Assembly: GCF_015694525.1 (NCBI RefSeq)
Contig: NZ_JADQDM010000001.1
Location: 124,001-188,000, forward strand
Direction: 5' to 3'
DNA length: 64,000 nt
Origin: Hymenobacter ruricola
Lineage (GTDB): Bacteria > Bacteroidota > Bacteroidia > Cytophagales > Hymenobacteraceae
Shown here: positions 27,117-34,653 of the stretch, piece after piece
Position numbering within the stretch: the first letter of the stretch is position 1
Layout of the letters: every line of letters starts with the position of its first letter
Made by a program: the position numbers and the translations under genes
Notes under the pieces: generated by a model
Databases searched by the model: none
The model's input: the letters and a program-made list of their open reading frames with translations, nothing else
Told to the model about the DNA's origin: nothing

Positions 27117-28154
27117 TTAATTATGCGACTTGGCCTTGATGTTCACATTCAGCCCGCTGGCGCCGCTGCCCGAGCTGGGAGCCGAAAACGACCAGATGGC
27201 CGGAATGGCCGGCAGGCCGCTCAACACATAGGGGTCGGCCCCGCCGAACATGCCGATGTCGACACCGCCCAGGCCGGCGCCGATGGCCGGCGAGCCCGGC
27301 TTGAGCTGGTACAGGCCGTCGTCGGAGCCCGTGTTCACGCACACGTCGGCAATGGGCTGGTTCTGGACGTTGCCGTTGCCGGCCGGAAACTGCGTGCCGT
27401 TGCCGATGTTGTTGTGGTAGGAGTTGCTGCCGCCGGCCAGGCTGCCGCCGTAGAGGTAGGTATTGGTGACGTCGGTGCTGTTGGTTTCCAGGATGCCGTA
27501 CACCGTGTTGTTCGAGAAAATCAGGCTCGACAGCGCGTACACGGCTTGCCAGCCCGGGTTGTTGGAGTGGATAAAGTTGTTGGTGACGATGATGTTGGAG
27601 CAGCCCCCGGCCACCCACAGCGCCCGGTAGCCGTTGGTGGTGCTGATGTAGTTCTGCACGCACAGCACGTTGGAAGGCGTGTAGCTGCCGACAAGCTGGT
27701 TGTTGTCGCCGATGACCACGGCGTGGTTGCTCGACGCCACGTAGTTGCGCTTGAACAGGATGTTGCTGGCAAACAAGTACACCCGGTACATGGTCATGCC
27801 CGTGATGAGCGAGCCGGCAGCGCCGGGGTCCACGCGCAGCTGGTCGAGGTAGGCGTGGTTGGGCGCGGCCTGGGTTTGGGAGTTTTGCGTGAGGAAGAAG
27901 CCCGGCCCGAACACGTACAGCCGCTTGGTCATGTGGAGGGCGCCGTAGGTGGTGCCCGAGCCGTTGAAATACAGCGTGTCGTTCACGGCCACGGCGGCGG
28001 CATCGTGCGCCGCCTGGGCGGTGGTAAAGTCGCCCGGCGAGCCGGCGTTGTTATCAATACGCCAGATTTTGGCCTGGGCGGCCGCCGGATTCAGCATCAG
28101 CAACACCGCCGCCAGCAGCGCGGAAGACAAAAAAAAGGAGGAGAAGTTCTTCAT
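27117..28154 (-). CDS. Exported right-handed beta-helix protein
   Basis: A 345-residue secreted protein, started at ATG 28154, which gives a standard signal peptide (MKNFSSFFLSSALLAAVLLMLNPAAAQA in order, about 27 residues). The mature sequence has the layout of a pectate-lyase-like parallel beta helix: an opening 'IDNNAGSPGDFTTAQAAHDAA' (a typical 'sPgtfttiqaAvnaa' start), then repeated short turns of 'NILFKRNYV', 'NVLCVQNYIS', 'NIIVTNNFIHSNN', 'LIFSNNTVYG', 'NSYHNNIG'. The end reads 'SPAIGAGLGGVDIGMFGGADPY', which is the characteristic close of such proteins. No catalytic residues for a lyase can be named and no T9SS tail is evident. It is likely a surface or polysaccharide-binding protein expressed with the giant protein downstream. 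Confidence 0.8.
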   Translation of the reverse strand: MKNFSSFFLSSALLAAVLLMLNPAAAQAKIWRIDNNAGSPGDFTTAQAAHDAAAVAVNDTLYFNGSGTTYGALHMTKRLYVFGPGFFLTQNSQTQAAPNHAYLDQLRVDPGAAGSLITGMTMYRVYLFASNILFKRNYVASSNHAVVIGDNNQLVGSYTPSNVLCVQNYISTTNGYRALWVAGGCSNIIVTNNFIHSNNPGWQAVYALSSLIFSNNTVYGILETNSTDVTNTYLYGGSLAGGSNSYHNNIGNGTQFPAGNGNVQNQPIADVCVNTGSDDGLYQLKPGSPAIGAGLGGVDIGMFGGADPYVLSGLPAIPAIWSFSAPSSGSGASGLNVNIKAKSHN

Positions 28155-28352
28155 GTGAGTTTTGCTGAAAAAGCGGTTGATAAACAAAGCTTTGGCCGCG
28201 CTTGGGCCCGTTCAGCAAAACTACCTTTCGGCCCCGATGGCCGGCAATCCGTGCTGCCCCGTAGTTTTTTCCAAGGTTTCTATCCGTGCCAGCACGGATG
28301 CAGCCGGCCCCAGACCAGCTGCAACCGTAGGCGTCTCTACCCGTCCAAAGCC

Positions 28353-28388
28353 AGCAAGCCCCGGCACTGCGCAGTGCCGGGGCTTGCT
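28353..28388. repeat. Perfect 36-bp palindrome
   Basis: Arms AGCAAGCCCCGGCACTGC and GCAGTGCCGGGGCTTGCT without a loop. It is preceded by GCGTCTCTACCCGT, which resembles the end of the GTAGAGACGC repeat family. It lies between the start of the beta-helix gene and the end of the convergent-oriented cyclase-like gene. A similar GC core (AGCCCCGG / CCGGGGCT) is nested in the element at 16294. Confidence 0.85.
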
Positions 28389-28422
28389 CATATCAGGAGG
28401 CAGCTCCCTCAAAACCCGATTT

Positions 28423-29919
28423 CTATTCCTGTTCCGAAGTAATGATGTCCACCAATCCGTCTTCGCTCACCACCACGGCCAGGCAGGGGTAGTCCGAGCT
28501 TTCCACGTAGCGCAGGGCCGAGTTGTAGCGGGCCCCGCGGGTGCTGTCGCCACGGCCCGAAGCGCGGCCGTCCAAGATTACACCGATGGAGTAGCAGTAG
28601 CCTTCGGGGTCGAGCAGCACGGCGCCGTCGATGCTGGTGACGAGGCGCGTGATGAGCGGCGTGAGCGGCACCGGCTCAATGAGCGTGCATTGGAGCTTGA
28701 GGCGGTCGGCTTCGGCCAGGGCTTCGGTGGTGATGACCAGCAGGGTGCCGTGCTTCTGGCGGCTGGCTTCGAGCACCACGTCCCAGAGGCGTTCCACTTT
28801 GGCGTGGTCGGTGAGAGCAAAGGTGCGCTTAAGGGCTTTGCGGAAGCTGGTGCGGTTGAGGCGCGTGCGGGGCAGGCCCGGCAGGCCGTAGTGCGAGCGC
28901 AGCAGCACGTGGCCGTCGTGCTGCAGCTCCCAGGCGTAGTGCGTCACGAAGTTGATGACGAACAAATCTTCGCGCTCGGCGTCGTACTTGCCGGTGAGGC
29001 GGCCCAGGGCGTACACGTTTTCGCCGTCGGCCAGCAGGTGCACGTCGGGCGTGGTCATCTCCAGCAGCTTGCGCACGGCCCGGTAGTCGGTGAGGTCGGT
29101 GGGGCAGGTGAGGGCAAAGATTTCCTCGATGTTGGGGTGGCCGCGGCGGGCCAGCAGCAGCTTGCCCACGCCCTCGGCGCCCTCGTAGCGCAGGCTGCTG
29201 ATGGTGTTGCAGGTGGCAAACAGCGTGGCCGAAGCGGGGTCAAGGCCCAGCGCCTGCGCGGGCGTGTCGAGCAGGGTTTTGCCAGCGCTGCGCAGCAGTT
29301 CCTCGCTTTCGCGGGGCCGCACGAAGAGGCCGGCGCCGGGCTCCGCGTCGTTCAGGGCCTTAAAGATTTCCTCGTTGAAGCGGTACATGGCCGCCACCAG
29401 CAGCGACGGCGCCAGCGGCCGCCCGTCGGTGTAGAAGCGGTAGGGGCGCAGCGACGGGTAAGCGCGCAGCGGCTTGCGCTGCAAACGCAGAATGGTGACC
29501 ACGAAGTAGCCCTTGATTTCGACCGGCCAGCCGGAAAAGTGCTGGTGCAGCGAGTTTTCGTCCAGCGCGTCCAGGATTTCCTGCACGGCGTCGCGGATGC
29601 CCATGCCCTCGTGCTTGCGCCGAATCATGGCCGGGGTCACGTCGTCGCGGTCGGGGTAGGGGCGCGGGGTGGTGAGCTGAATGATGCGCCCGCGGGCCAC
29701 CACGTCGGCAAAGGCCTTGGCGGGCAGGCCGCATTCCTGGGGCTCCAGGCAGCGGGCGGGCAGGTCGGTTTCGGTGGGCAGGGCCAGCAGCACCACCTGG
29801 GGCTGCAGGTCGTCGTCGAGGGCGTCGAACAGGTCGCGCGCCAGCGCTTGCGCGGCGGTGTGGTAGCGCGTTTGGTGGGGCCAGAGCAGGGTGGGATGGG
29901 GGGCGAGAACGGGAATCAT
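28423..29919 (-). CDS. Sensor-domain protein with divergent diadenylate cyclase (DisA_N-like) domain
   Basis: A 498-residue soluble protein started at ATG 29919. The last 80 residues resemble the DAC domain that makes c-di-AMP from two ATP: SIDGAVLLDPEGYCYSIG at about 425-442 carries the DGA motif, then a GRGDSTRGARYNSALRY segment at the place of the GTRHRAA motif, and LAVVVSEDGLVDII matching the VSEE strand. The RHR triad reads R-Y-N, so the phosphate-binding site is altered. The N-terminal 400 residues are a separate domain; I recall such fusions in Bacteroidota being named DACNV sensor-domain proteins, and this fits, but I cannot verify it. An inactive or different-product nucleotide enzyme, or a ligand sensor, is possible. 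No adjacent effector gene is obvious. Confidence 0.75.
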   Translation of the reverse strand: MIPVLAPHPTLLWPHQTRYHTAAQALARDLFDALDDDLQPQVVLLALPTETDLPARCLEPQECGLPAKAFADVVARGRIIQLTTPRPYPDRDDVTPAMIRRKHEGMGIRDAVQEILDALDENSLHQHFSGWPVEIKGYFVVTILRLQRKPLRAYPSLRPYRFYTDGRPLAPSLLVAAMYRFNEEIFKALNDAEPGAGLFVRPRESEELLRSAGKTLLDTPAQALGLDPASATLFATCNTISSLRYEGAEGVGKLLLARRGHPNIEEIFALTCPTDLTDYRAVRKLLEMTTPDVHLLADGENVYALGRLTGKYDAEREDLFVINFVTHYAWELQHDGHVLLRSHYGLPGLPRTRLNRTSFRKALKRTFALTDHAKVERLWDVVLEASRQKHGTLLVITTEALAEADRLKLQCTLIEPVPLTPLITRLVTSIDGAVLLDPEGYCYSIGVILDGRASGRGDSTRGARYNSALRYVESSDYPCLAVVVSEDGLVDIITSEQE

Positions 29920-29976
29920 ACCGATATAACAAGCAATGAGCAAAAAGCTCCTCCCCCCGGCGCCGGAAAGAAGGCC

Positions 29977-30789
29977 TTACAATTGAAACAAGACGGGCAA
30001 GAGCATCTTTTGCTTGATGGGCTTGCCCTGAAACATGGCCGGCTCCCATTTCGGCGCGGCCTTGATGAGGCGCAGGGCTTCCTCATCGAGCCCGGAACCC
30101 ATTTTTTTCACCACCCGCATGTCGGTCAGGCTGCCGTCGGGCTGCACCATAAATTCCACCATCACCTTGCCCTGAATCTTGCGCTGCTTGGCCAGCAGGG
30201 GGTATTTCTGGTTTTTCTCAATCCAGTCGAAGAAGGCCTGGGTGCCCCCCACGGGCTGGGTGGGGCGGTCGGGGGCCACCACGGGGCGCACGTTGGGGTT
30301 GGCCGAGGCGGCAATGTCGGCGGCCGGCGCGGCAATGGGGTTGACTTTGCCCTTCGTGCCCACGGTGGTGGTGCTGCCCGGCGACAGCACAAACGACACG
30401 GGCACCACCACGCGCTGGCGCACGATTTCGTTGCGGTGGTGCCGCGCGGGCGTCCACTTCGGCCCGCTCTTGATGAGGCGAATGGCCTCGGCGTCGAGCT
30501 CCGGCGACAGCGGGTTTTCCACCTTCACCTCGTTCACCGTGCCGGTTTTCTCCACGATGAAGCTCACCTTCACCGTGCCCTGAATGCCCTTTTGCATGGC
30601 GCTGGCCGGGTATTTTTGGTGGCTGGCCAGGAAGTCGGCGTATTTTTCGGTGCCGCCGAGGGGCACGGCCGGCTGCGCCACCGAGTCGTACACGGTGGTG
30701 GCCGAGGGCTTGGGCGGCATCTTGAGCTTCTGGGCGTGGGCGCTGAGGCCGATGCAGCCGGTGAACAGTAGAGGCAGGAGGCGTTTCAT
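29977..30789 (-). CDS. Exported protein with two TonB C-terminal domains
   Basis: A 270-residue protein started at ATG 30789, with a signal peptide ending near residue 20 (LSAHAQ). It contains two TonB_C-type modules, at about residues 45-125 and 185-268. Each has GG...F...W/..., then 'YPxxAxxxxIQGxVxVxFxVxxxGxVxxxxV' and '...LDxEAxRLIKxxPKWxPAxxxGxxxxxxxxxPVxF'. The second begins IQGKVMVEFMVQPDGSL and ends 'KQKMLLPVLFQL'. There is no N-terminal membrane anchor, so it is not a classical TonB; Bacteroidota carry many such 'energy transducer TonB'-annotated periplasmic proteins whose partner is unknown. It runs toward the cyclase-like gene with a 57-base gap and may be co-transcribed with it. 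Confidence 0.88.
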   Translation of the reverse strand: MKRLLPLLFTGCIGLSAHAQKLKMPPKPSATTVYDSVAQPAVPLGGTEKYADFLASHQKYPASAMQKGIQGTVKVSFIVEKTGTVNEVKVENPLSPELDAEAIRLIKSGPKWTPARHHRNEIVRQRVVVPVSFVLSPGSTTTVGTKGKVNPIAAPAADIAASANPNVRPVVAPDRPTQPVGGTQAFFDWIEKNQKYPLLAKQRKIQGKVMVEFMVQPDGSLTDMRVVKKMGSGLDEEALRLIKAAPKWEPAMFQGKPIKQKMLLPVLFQL

Positions 30790-30961
30790 GTAAAGGAACG
30801 AGACGGGCAATGAATAGATAAATTCCGGAATGAGGTGTGCAAATAACGGTAACCAGGACGCAGCCTGCTGAAAAAACCTTGCCAGTCAAGGCAATTAAGT
30901 CGGCCAGGGTTCCGCCGAACCGGTTACTTTCGCCCCCGTTCCCGCCAGCTTTTCCCTCCCC

Positions 30962-31378
30962 ATGACCGAGCCTCAACCCTCCCGCGCCCCCGAACCCGTG
31001 GGCGCCTACCCCTACACGCGCCGCGTGGGCAACCTGCTGTTTCTCTCCGGCGTGGGCCCGCGCCAGCGCGGCCAAAAGGCCATTCCCGGCGTCGAACTGG
31101 ACGAGGGCGGAAACGTGCTGCGCTATGACTTCGAAAGCCAGTGCCGCGCCGTGTTCCAGAACGTGCGCTACATCCTGGAAGAGGCCGGCGCCGACTGGGA
31201 CGACCTGGTGGACGTGACCGTGTTCCTGACCAACATGAAGGACGACTTTCCGGTGTATAACCGCCTCTACGCCGAGTACTTTGCCACGGCCCAGCCCTGC
31301 CGCACCACCCTCGAAATCAACTGCCTGCCCACGCCCATTGCCATCGAGCTGAAGTGCATCGCCGCCCTGCCGCGATAA
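30962..31378 (+). CDS. RidA/YjgF/UK114 family deaminase
   Basis: A 138-residue Rid-family protein. RidA proteins hydrolyse reactive enamine/imine intermediates (2-aminoacrylate and relatives), protecting pyridoxal-phosphate enzymes. The family core is clear: GNLLFLSGVGPRQRG near residues 22-36, the central helix 'VFQNVRYILEEAGADWDDLVDVTVFLTNM', and the active-site arginine in PCRTTLEINCLPTPIAIEL (about residue 117). The form 'G(A)YPYTRRVG..L(F)LSG' and the final 'IELKCIAALP' are closer to the 2-aminomuconate-deaminase-like branch than to E. coli RidA. The next gene is a bestrophin, which gives no pathway context. Confidence 0.92.
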   Translation: MTEPQPSRAPEPVGAYPYTRRVGNLLFLSGVGPRQRGQKAIPGVELDEGGNVLRYDFESQCRAVFQNVRYILEEAGADWDDLVDVTVFLTNMKDDFPVYNRLYAEYFATAQPCRTTLEINCLPTPIAIELKCIAALPR

Positions 31379-31446
31379 GGGCGTATTAATGGCGATTTAA
31401 TGCCTTTTTTATAACCCCCGCGCGATTTTGCAGGTTAAGCCCCCTC

Positions 31447-32409
31447 ATGTACGTTCGTAAAAACCTTCGCTTGCGCGTGGTGTGGCGCCTCACCTGGCGC
31501 AGCCTGCTCATCTTCTTCGTCTACAATACTTCCGTGTGTCTGCTGTACGGGCCCTTCAATGTGCACGTGCTCGACATTCCGTGGCAGCCGGTGGCCATGC
31601 TGGGCACGGCCGTGGCCTTCTACATCGGCTTCAAAAGCAACGGCTCCTACGACCGGTTCTGGGAAGGCCGCCAGCTGTGGGGCAGCATCGTGAACACCAG
31701 CCGCGTGTGGGCCGTGCGGGTGTTCGATTTCGTGCATTCGCCCGCCGACCATAACGGCCCCGATGGGCCCGCCATTACGGCGCTGCACCGCCGTCTGCTC
31801 TACCGCCAGGTAGCTTGGTGCAACGCCCTGCGCCTGCACCTGCGCCGCCAAACCGCCCAGCTCTGGGACACCGAAGTGGCGCCCTTCCTGCCACCCAACG
31901 AGGCCGCCAACGCCAAGAACCTCAGCAACCCGCCCACCCACCTGCTTCGCCAGCAGAGCGTGGAGCTGCGCGAGCTGTCGGAACTGGGCGTGCTCACCGA
32001 GTTCCGGCAGGTGGCCCTCATGCAAACCATCCAGGACCTCTTCAATGCGCAGGGCGGCTGCGAGCGCATCAAAAACACGCCTTTTCCGCGGCAGTACGCG
32101 TTTTTCAGCTTCGTCTTCGTCTGGGTATTCGCGGCCCTGCTGCCCCTGGGCCTGGTGGAGGAATTCGACAGCCGCTCGGCCCTGGGCCAGCACCACGTCT
32201 GGCTGATGGTGCCCTTTTCGGTGCTGGTGTCGTGGGTGTTCAACGTTATCGAAGTGGTGGGCCACACCAGCGAAAACCCCTTCGAAAACGACATCTACGA
32301 CGTACCGATGACGGCCATTTGCCGCAGCATCGAAATCGACATCCGCGAGCTGCTGCAGGAAAACGACCTGCCCGCCAAGATTGAAGCCGTTGACGACGTG
32401 CTATATTAA
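31447..32409 (+). CDS. Bestrophin-family ion channel (UPF0187/YneE-like)
   Basis: A 320-residue membrane protein of the bestrophin family, which forms pentameric anion or cation channels. Characteristic features: 'RLTWRSLLIFFVYNTSVCLLYG' (first membrane helix), 'PWQPVAMLGTAVAFYIGFKSNGSYDRFWEGR' with the S-N-x-x-Y-D-R-[FW]-W signature (about 56-78), 'LWGSIVNTSRVWA', then two membrane helices around 215-235 and 255-275 and a C-terminal 'NPFENDIYDVPMTAICRSIEIDIRELL' segment, the calcium-clasp-equivalent region in the family. Start ATG 31447 leaves 68 bases after RidA. A hairpin element follows. Confidence 0.93.
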   Translation: MYVRKNLRLRVVWRLTWRSLLIFFVYNTSVCLLYGPFNVHVLDIPWQPVAMLGTAVAFYIGFKSNGSYDRFWEGRQLWGSIVNTSRVWAVRVFDFVHSPADHNGPDGPAITALHRRLLYRQVAWCNALRLHLRRQTAQLWDTEVAPFLPPNEAANAKNLSNPPTHLLRQQSVELRELSELGVLTEFRQVALMQTIQDLFNAQGGCERIKNTPFPRQYAFFSFVFVWVFAALLPLGLVEEFDSRSALGQHHVWLMVPFSVLVSWVFNVIEVVGHTSENPFENDIYDVPMTAICRSIEIDIRELLQENDLPAKIEAVDDVLY

Positions 32410-32444
32410 AGCCGGCTGAGTTGGGAGAGCATGGGGCAATAAAA

Positions 32445-32537
32445 AACGTCATGCTGAGCTTGTCGAAGCATCTCGCGTGCAACAGTAAATGATTTACTAT
32501 AGCACGCGAGATGCTTCGACAAGCTCAGCATGACGTT
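32445..32537. repeat. REP-like hairpin element, family 1
   Basis: Perfect 36-bp inverted arms (32445-32480 and 32502-32537) with AACGTCATGCTGAGCTTG at the outer end and CTCGCGTGC at the inner end. The loop, AGTAAATGATTTACT, is itself a palindrome. It separates the convergent bestrophin and type B T9SS genes. Confidence 0.93.
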
Positions 32538-32569
32538 CTTCTCGTCGGGCCTGAGCCCAACATCTTCGC

Positions 32570-34339
32570 TTACTTCACCACTTCCACCCAGCTTTTGTAC
32601 TCGCGCAGGCGGCCGGTGCAGTCGGTGTAGCTCACCTGGTAGTAGTACATGCCGGCGCTGTTGTCGGCAGCGTTCCAGCCTTTGGTGGCGTCGTAGCCTT
32701 CGTACACCTTGCGGCCCCAGCGGCTATACACCTGCATGTGGTAGCCCGTCACGTCGGCAATGATGCGGGTGCCCGTCGCGTCGGACGTCTTCAGCACCAG
32801 CTCGTCGTTTTGCTGGTCGTTGTTCGGGGTGATGACGTTCGGGAAGATGGGCAGCGCGTCGCTTTTCACCACCAGCGAAGCCGTGGCCGACGCCGAGCAA
32901 GCGCCCCCGATGAGGTAGCTCACGGTGTAGGTGCCGGCCGTGGATGCGGCCAGGTCAATTACGCCGGTGCTGGGGTTGAGGGCCAGCCCGGCCGTGCTGC
33001 TAAACGTGCCGCCCGCGGGCGTGAACGTGGGCGCGCCGCTGCTGCCCGTGCGGCAGTACGTGGGTGCCCCGTAGGCCAGCGTGGGCGCCGTGCGCACCAG
33101 CGTGACGCTGGTGCTGCCCACGGCCTGGCAGGCGTTGAGCAGGCTGTAGGTCACGGTGTAGGTGCCCGGCGTGGAAGCGCCCAAATTGATGACGCCGGTG
33201 CTGGCGTTGAGGGCCAGCCCGGCCGTGCTGCTAAACGTGCCGCCCGCGGGCGTGAACGTGGCGGGCGCCGCCGTGAGGGCGCTGCCCGGGGCCGGCAAGC
33301 AGATGGGGCCCGGCGAATACGCCACCGTGGCCGTGGCCGGCAGCACCGTCACGGTCACCGGCGTGGAGTTGCCCGACTGCAGGCGGCACGTCAGCACGGC
33401 CCGGTACTGGGTGGTCACCGTGGGCTGCGCCGTGTAGAACGCCGCCGTGGCGCCCGGAATGTCGGTGAACGTGCCGGTGCCGGTGCCCGTCGACTGCTGC
33501 CACTGGTACGTGATGCTGCCCGACACGGTGGCCCCCGTCAGGCCCAGCGCCACGGTTTCGCCGGGGCACACGCTGGGCTTGGTGGTCACGGCCGTGCCGC
33601 CGTTGGGCACGCCCAGGCAGTTCGAGCCCAGGCTGATGCCCATCACGTTCAGCACCGGGTCGGCCACCGATTTGATGACCGTGAGGCTTTGCACCGACTT
33701 GGTGTAGTTGGCCACGCTCAGGTTCAGCCGCACCTCGTACAGGCGCGGGTTGCCGGGCGTAAAGTCGATGGCATTGGTCACGTAGCTGACCCGGCTGCCC
33801 ACGTTGATGGCGGGCGTAATGGTGCCGTTAAACCAATCGGGCACGATGACATTGTTGAAGGTCTGGGAGGTGCCGTCGGTAAAGTTGACTCTGAAGATTT
33901 TATCGGCGGCGGTGGTGCCGTTGCCTTCGGCGGCCAGCACCATCACCTCGCTGCAGGGCTGCGGGTTGGTGAGCACGAGCGTGGCGGGGCTGGCTACGTT
34001 GTTGCCATCAATTCGCAGCGAGTTGTTGACGTTGAACGGGGCCAACTGAAAGGTCAGGCCAGGCGTGGTGATGCTGTTAATCGTGCCAGAGGCCGGTAGC
34101 GCATTGCTGGCGCTCAGGCCCGGAAAATTGCTGTTGGCAAAGCACCACTTCACGGTGGGAATGCCCCGGTCCACGGTGTTGTTGGTGTAGCTGGCCACCG
34201 GGGTGTTCTCGGCAATCACGTCGGCGGTGTAGCCCGTCACGGTGACCGGCACGTAGGTGGTCTGGGCGCGGGCGGGCCGCAGTGCCCACGGGCCCAGCAG
34301 GGCCAGCATGAAGGCGAAATGCGTAAACTTTGCTCTCAT
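32570..34339 (-). CDS. Exported protein with T9SS type B (gliding-motility-type) sorting domain
   Basis: A 589-residue secreted protein with a signal peptide (about 1-25, ending RPARAQ). The middle has a choice of beta modules: about 35-240 unclassified, a Ig/PKD-like module with 'VSGSITYQWQQSTGTGTGTFTD' (about 270-340), and two near-identical copies of a 'GGTFSSTAGLALNxSTGVIxLxASTxGTYTVxY' module (about 355-480). These copies are highly alike even at DNA level. The C-terminal 85 residues (from 'FPNVITPNNDQQNDEL' through 'MQVYSRWGRKVYEGYD' to 'YKSWVEVVK') are the classic CHU_C/gliding-motility-associated type B signal. It should be secreted by the T9SS and retained at the surface. Its gene precedes a hairpin element and is divergent from the FAD/Rieske gene. 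Confidence 0.9.
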   Translation of the reverse strand: MRAKFTHFAFMLALLGPWALRPARAQTTYVPVTVTGYTADVIAENTPVASYTNNTVDRGIPTVKWCFANSNFPGLSASNALPASGTINSITTPGLTFQLAPFNVNNSLRIDGNNVASPATLVLTNPQPCSEVMVLAAEGNGTTAADKIFRVNFTDGTSQTFNNVIVPDWFNGTITPAINVGSRVSYVTNAIDFTPGNPRLYEVRLNLSVANYTKSVQSLTVIKSVADPVLNVMGISLGSNCLGVPNGGTAVTTKPSVCPGETVALGLTGATVSGSITYQWQQSTGTGTGTFTDIPGATAAFYTAQPTVTTQYRAVLTCRLQSGNSTPVTVTVLPATATVAYSPGPICLPAPGSALTAAPATFTPAGGTFSSTAGLALNASTGVINLGASTPGTYTVTYSLLNACQAVGSTSVTLVRTAPTLAYGAPTYCRTGSSGAPTFTPAGGTFSSTAGLALNPSTGVIDLAASTAGTYTVSYLIGGACSASATASLVVKSDALPIFPNVITPNNDQQNDELVLKTSDATGTRIIADVTGYHMQVYSRWGRKVYEGYDATKGWNAADNSAGMYYYQVSYTDCTGRLREYKSWVEVVK

Positions 34340-34653
34340 TGGGTGATGGAGGGGTGAAAAATGAAGGGGTGATGAAGAGGAACAACCGCCTATGCGGTTG
34401 CGGGGGGTAAATTAACCACAATAACTATTCCAAGCACTACAATAATTGAAAGCTTTAATGGCGGCTGCCCGATGAGCGGGCTACCGTTGCGCAAGCTGAA
34501 CTGTGTGCCCGCCGCTAAATACCCGGCAGAAAGGCATTGGGTGGCCCCTGACGCGGTTCTGCGGTCCCCTTTCCGGCCAGGCAAGGAATAAGCTCAACCT
34601 AACGCGAAACCGCTGCCGGGCGTAAGCACAGGCTCCACCTCCTTCCTTCCGCT
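34340..34653. other. Divergent intergenic region between T9SS protein and FAD/Rieske genes
   Basis: 314 bases, AT-richer in its left half (about 34400-34460). It must contain promoters for the two divergent genes. No complete TTG-N18-TAnnTTTG match was found on either strand by eye and no coding sequence is supported. Confidence 0.5.

Noticed and set aside
28162..30771. 869-codon plus-strand open frame
   Set aside because: It spans the antisense of two good minus-strand genes and an intergenic palindrome. It has no recognisable domain.
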